From: Gemmatimonadaceae bacterium
Lineage (GTDB): Bacteria > Gemmatimonadota > Gemmatimonadetes > Gemmatimonadales > Gemmatimonadaceae
Assembly (NCBI GenBank): GCA_025936015.1
Contig: JAICUE010000095.1
Span: 1-8,433 of the forward strand
Direction of reading: 5' to 3'
Length of the DNA: 8,433 nt
Numbering within the stretch: the first letter of the stretch is position 1; every line of letters starts with the position of its first letter. Below are positions 5,732-8,433 of the stretch, one piece after another. A model generated the notes under the pieces. The model worked only from the letters and a program-made list of their open reading frames with translations, was not told where the DNA came from and searched no databases. Both the position numbers and the translations under genes were made by a program.

Positions 5732-7017
5732 TGCGGATCCACATGATCAGCGCAACCCTCGCCGGAGCGCTGCTGCTCTCGTCGGGTGTCGGCGCGCAGA
5801 CGATCGCCATCACCGGCGGAAAGGTCTACACCGTCAGCGGTGGGACGATCGACAACGGCACCGTGATCATCCGCGACGGGAAGATCACGGCCGTCGGGCC
5901 TAACGTTGCGATTCCGGCTGGGGCCCAGCGCATCGATGCGACGGGCAAGTGGGTGACCCCCGGCCTCGTCGACGCGGCCACGGTGCTCGGCGTGTCGGAG
6001 ATCGGCGCGATCGGGGGGACCAACGACGCGAGCGCCGTCGGTCACGACAACGTCGCCGCGGCCTTCCGGGTCGCGGACGGGCTCAATCCGGCGTCGGTGC
6101 TGCTCAGTCCCACGCGCGAGGATGGAATCACCACGGTCGTGATCCATCCCGATCGCGGGCTCCTGGCGGGACAGAGCGCCGTGGTCGAGATCGTCGACGG
6201 CAGCGCGACCGACATGATCGTCAAGCCGTCGGTGGCGATGGTCGCGAACATGGACAACGCCCGGCGCGTCGGCGCGGACTCGCGCGGCGAGATGTTGATG
6301 CGGATGCGCGAGATCCTCGATGATGCGCGGACCTACGCACGGCGGCGGGCAGATTTCGAGCGGGCGCAGACGCGGCCGTTCGCCGCCAGCCGCCTCGATC
6401 TCGAGGCGCTGCAGCCGGTGCTCGCGGGTCGCTTGCCGCTGCTCGTCGAGGTCGAGAAAGCGAGCGACATCCAGGCCGCGCTCGGGCTGGCGAAGGAGTT
6501 CGGAATCAGGATCATCATCGGCGGTGGTGCGGAAGCGTGGATGGTCGCCGACGAGCTCGCGGCGGCGCACGTCGGCGTCCTCACCGGCGCGATGAACAAC
6601 ATTCCGCGCGACTTCAACATGCTCGGGAGCCGGCAGGAGAACGCGGCCCTGCTGCGCGCGAAGGGGGTCGACGTCGCCCTGATCGGCAACGCGGGCGGTG
6701 GCGACGAGGACCAGTTCAACGTCCGCAACATCCGTTACGAGGCGGGCAACGCTGTCGCGTACGGCATGAAGTGGGACGATGCGCTTCGGGCAATCACCCT
6801 TGCCCCGGCCGAGCTGTTCGGAGTGAGCGATCGACTCGGATCGCTCCAGGCTGGCCGCGACGCGAACATCGTGGTCTGGAACGGCGACCCATTCGAGTTC
6901 GCCACCCGCGCCGAGCACGTGTTCGTGCGCGGGAAGGAGTACCACGACGTCTCGCGGCAGGACCTGCTGATGCAGCGCTACAAGCAGCTCCCGCCGGATT
7001 ACGGCCCGCGGCCGTAG
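5731..7017 (+). CDS. Secreted amidohydrolase-like protein lacking all metal ligands (probable pseudoenzyme)
   Basis: The 428-residue product has a signal peptide (about 1-22, cut after VGA before Gln23). It aligns by eye with the preceding amidohydrolase along its length: GTVIIRDGKITAVG, VTPGLVDAATVLG, AKEFGIRIIIGGGAEAW, ITLAPAELFGV and AGRDANIVVWNGDPF. The metal positions are changed: HxH becomes A83-T84-V85, the VHNH histidines become L238 and E240, the FHH pair becomes G264-G265, and MHSDD becomes I318-G319-N320-A321. The reading frame is intact and of full family length, with a strong ribosome site and TGATG coupling to its partner, so this is not a decaying gene. It is more likely a non-catalytic partner (complex subunit, ligand binder or stabiliser) than an independent hydrolase. 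A very different, metal-free activity cannot be excluded. Confidence 0.85.
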   Translation: MRIHMISATLAGALLLSSGVGAQTIAITGGKVYTVSGGTIDNGTVIIRDGKITAVGPNVAIPAGAQRIDATGKWVTPGLVDAATVLGVSEIGAIGGTNDASAVGHDNVAAAFRVADGLNPASVLLSPTREDGITTVVIHPDRGLLAGQSAVVEIVDGSATDMIVKPSVAMVANMDNARRVGADSRGEMLMRMREILDDARTYARRRADFERAQTRPFAASRLDLEALQPVLAGRLPLLVEVEKASDIQAALGLAKEFGIRIIIGGGAEAWMVADELAAAHVGVLTGAMNNIPRDFNMLGSRQENAALLRAKGVDVALIGNAGGGDEDQFNVRNIRYEAGNAVAYGMKWDDALRAITLAPAELFGVSDRLGSLQAGRDANIVVWNGDPFEFATRAEHVFVRGKEYHDVSRQDLLMQRYKQLPPDYGPRP

Positions 7018-7040
7018 CGAGCCGCGTTCATGAACCGGAA

Positions 7041-7070
7041 CGGGCGGTCCTTCTCACGAAGGACCGCCCG
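7041..7070 (+). terminator. Strong hairpin terminator between convergent genes
   Basis: A perfect 13-bp stem, CGGGCGGTCCTTC (7041-7053) with GAAGGACCGCCCG (7058-7070), closes a TCAC loop 23 bp after the amidohydrolase operon stop. No long T-run follows on either strand. Its position between two converging genes suggests it ends transcription from both sides. Confidence 0.7.
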
Positions 7071-7091
7071 CTTCGCATCACCGCCCCATGA

Positions 7092-7117
7092 CCGTGAGGC
7101 CTCACGGCGTGAGGCCT
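7092..7117 (-). repeat. GTGAGGCCT palindrome cluster at the deacetylase 3' end
   Basis: Bases 7092-7107 form a perfect 16-bp palindrome (CCGTGAGGCCTCACGG). Its right half also pairs with a further copy at 7109-7117, giving a 9-bp stem AGGCCTCAC/GTGAGGCCT with a GGC loop that overlaps the deacetylase stop codon. The two folds exclude each other. It may act as a second terminator for the minus-strand gene. Confidence 0.5.
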
Positions 7118-8433
7118 AACGCGTCGCCGGCACCAGCGGCCTCGGCTCGCTGGCGGCGAGCAGGTTCGCCATCAGCCGCGCCGCGCCGGGGACGGCGTCG
7201 GGGAGCTGCCGGAAGAGCGCGAGGGTGCAGAAGATGTACGTCCCGCGCCCGTACGCGGCGACGAGCAGTGCGCCGGGCATCGGCTCGCCACCCGGGTCGT
7301 GGAGTGCGAGCACCGTCTGATAACGCTGGTCGAACTCGCGCGGGATGTACGTCGCGCGCTCCTGCGTCCAGCCGCCGAAGTCAGCGGCGGTGATCTGGTT
7401 GGGATAGCTCAGGATCCGCGATGCCGAGTCGAGAATCGCGACCGGGGAGGTCTCGTCGGTCACACGGTCCTGGTTGCCGAGGCTGACCGTGACCGGAAAC
7501 GGGAAGAGTCCCGGCGCGCGCAGCTCCTCGCGGCCGAACTGCACGACGAGTGTTCCTCCCCGGTGCACGTAGTCGAGCAGGTAGCGGTTGTTCGTCACGA
7601 GCCCTGGCTGACGCGCATAGGCGCGCGGTCCGATGACGATCGCGCCGAACGCCCCGAGCGATGCATCCGCCAGCGTGTCCGGGTCGAGAAGCCTCACGTC
7701 GAAGCCGAGCTGCGAGAGTGCGGCCGGCTCGTCATCGGTTGCACCCTTGAAGTAGCCGATCATCGTGTTTCGCGGGAGCTTCACCGACACCGCTTCGAGC
7801 GCGAGCTGCGCGTCACTGAAGACGAGCCGCGGCTGCGTGTGCGGGTACGCGACCGGCACGTAGCCGCGAGTGAACCGCTGCCCGTTCGCCGTCGCGACCG
7901 CGCGCACCCGCAACTCCCCGCTCGCGGCGGTTCCGGTGACGTGAAAGCTCGCGATGCGCGGCCGTCCACCGCCGGCGGGCAAGACGTTCTGCGAGACGGG
8001 CTGGCTGGTGAGTCCCGGCGGCAACTCGAGCCTGACCGCGATGGTCGCGTCGCTCCGCTCCGGAGTGCGAACGACGACGTGAATATTCCGGTCGACCAGC
8101 TCGCCGCTTCGCAGGTATTCGATTGGACGCTCGAAGGCGACGCTGACCGCGGGCACCACCGCGAGCGGTCGGCTGACGTCTCCCTCGATCGGGTCGGTTC
8201 GCCGCCGCACGACCGGCACGGTGAGATCGATCGAATCGCCGGCGATGATGCCGCGCACCGTCGCCGTTGCCGCCGGCGTCCGGAGGTCGGCGGCGACGGT
8301 CTGGAGCGGTGCCGCGTACCGATTGCCGTTGTGACCGGCGGTCAGCCACCACGGCTGCGTCGCGCGGACGCCGGCAAGCGTCGACTCGACGACGAGTGAA
8401 TCGCCCGGGGCAAGGCTCGCCGCCGCGTGAGGA
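7116..8433 (-). CDS. PIG-L/LmbE-family deacetylase, C-terminal part (partial, 5' end outside window)
   Basis: The frame is open from the stop at 7116 to the right edge, giving 438 visible residues. A GTG at 8258 lies mid-protein and is not the start. The visible part matches, from memory, the long C-terminal extension of large secreted PIG-L deacetylases. A PWWLTAG segment comes first, then one or two beta-sandwich domains (RSGELVDRNIHVVVRTPE, LELPPGL). A flavodoxin/GATase-like domain follows (GYFKGATDDEP, GFDVRLLDPDTL, GAIVIGPRAYARQPGL, RYLLDYVHRGGTLVVQ), then RVTDETSPVAIL, GGWTQERATYIPREFDQRYQ and a C-terminal YGRGTYIFCTLALFRQLP. The zinc-dependent deacetylase domain, expected at the N-terminus, would lie beyond the window, so catalytic residues cannot be checked. 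Such enzymes remove N-acetyl groups from sugar conjugates; the substrate here is unknown. Family confidence is good, function moderate. Confidence 0.8.
   Translation of the reverse strand, partial: PHAAASLAPGDSLVVESTLAGVRATQPWWLTAGHNGNRYAAPLQTVAADLRTPAATATVRGIIAGDSIDLTVPVVRRRTDPIEGDVSRPLAVVPAVSVAFERPIEYLRSGELVDRNIHVVVRTPERSDATIAVRLELPPGLTSQPVSQNVLPAGGGRPRIASFHVTGTAASGELRVRAVATANGQRFTRGYVPVAYPHTQPRLVFSDAQLALEAVSVKLPRNTMIGYFKGATDDEPAALSQLGFDVRLLDPDTLADASLGAFGAIVIGPRAYARQPGLVTNNRYLLDYVHRGGTLVVQFGREELRAPGLFPFPVTVSLGNQDRVTDETSPVAILDSASRILSYPNQITAADFGGWTQERATYIPREFDQRYQTVLALHDPGGEPMPGALLVAAYGRGTYIFCTLALFRQLPDAVPGAARLMANLLAASEPRPLVPATR

Noticed and set aside
4256..6945. Long minus-strand open frames antisense to both amidohydrolases (4256-5668 and 5599-6945)
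   Set aside because: Both are shadows of high-GC coding sequence with low-complexity His/Arg/Asp-rich products and no signal or domain.
8256..8258. GTG at 8258 as start of the minus-strand deacetylase-like gene
   Set aside because: The frame stays open to the window edge and the upstream residues (including PWWLTAG) continue the family pattern, so this is an internal Val codon.
7299..8399. Plus-strand open frame of 366 codons over the deacetylase
   Set aside because: The product is Arg-rich with no known motif; the minus strand carries a clear PIG-L C-terminal pattern.

Overview
This is a gene-dense, high-GC bacterial window with no gene-free stretch over 300 bases. The lineage is probably Gemmatimonadota or a similar soil phylum. 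That is an inference from three things: the strong G/C bias at third codon positions, the pair of secreted imidazolonepropionase-like amidohydrolases, and a large exported PIG-L/LmbE-type deacetylase with a long C-terminal extension. No marker gene is present to settle it.

Layout, left to right. A tRNA-Leu(CAA) lies on the minus strand (18-103) with a recognisable promoter. A plus-strand erythromycin-esterase-superfamily gene follows (207-1538) and converges tail to tail, with a 7-bp overlap, on a minus-strand operon of three overlapping genes. In transcription order these are an ECF sigma factor (3247-2699), a zinc-finger-type membrane anti-sigma factor (2706-2011) and a secreted LTxxQ/Spy-like helical protein (2011-1532). 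A candidate ECF-type promoter (AAC-N16-CGTC) sits just upstream of the sigma gene, as expected for an autoregulated stress regulon. Divergent from it is a glycerophosphodiester phosphodiesterase (3340-4095).

Next is a two-gene plus-strand operon of secreted amidohydrolases (4280-5731 and 5731-7017), joined by a TGATG stop/start overlap. The first keeps a full set of candidate metal ligands. The second has the same fold signature but has lost every one, so it looks like a dedicated pseudoenzyme partner. A strong 13-bp hairpin (7041-7070) and a cluster of GTGAGGCCT palindromes (7092-7117) separate it from the convergent 3' part of a PIG-L deacetylase gene (7116 to the right edge, minus strand; its start is outside the window).

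The three most noteworthy items are the catalytic/pseudo-catalytic amidohydrolase pair; the sigma/anti-sigma/LTxxQ operon, which resembles CnrYXH in architecture but whose third protein has no His or Cys and is strongly basic against a strongly acidic anti-sigma tail; and the nearly leaderless promoter arrangement between the sigma and GDPD genes. I saw no CRISPR array, insertion sequence, phage gene, restriction system or secondary-metabolite cluster.
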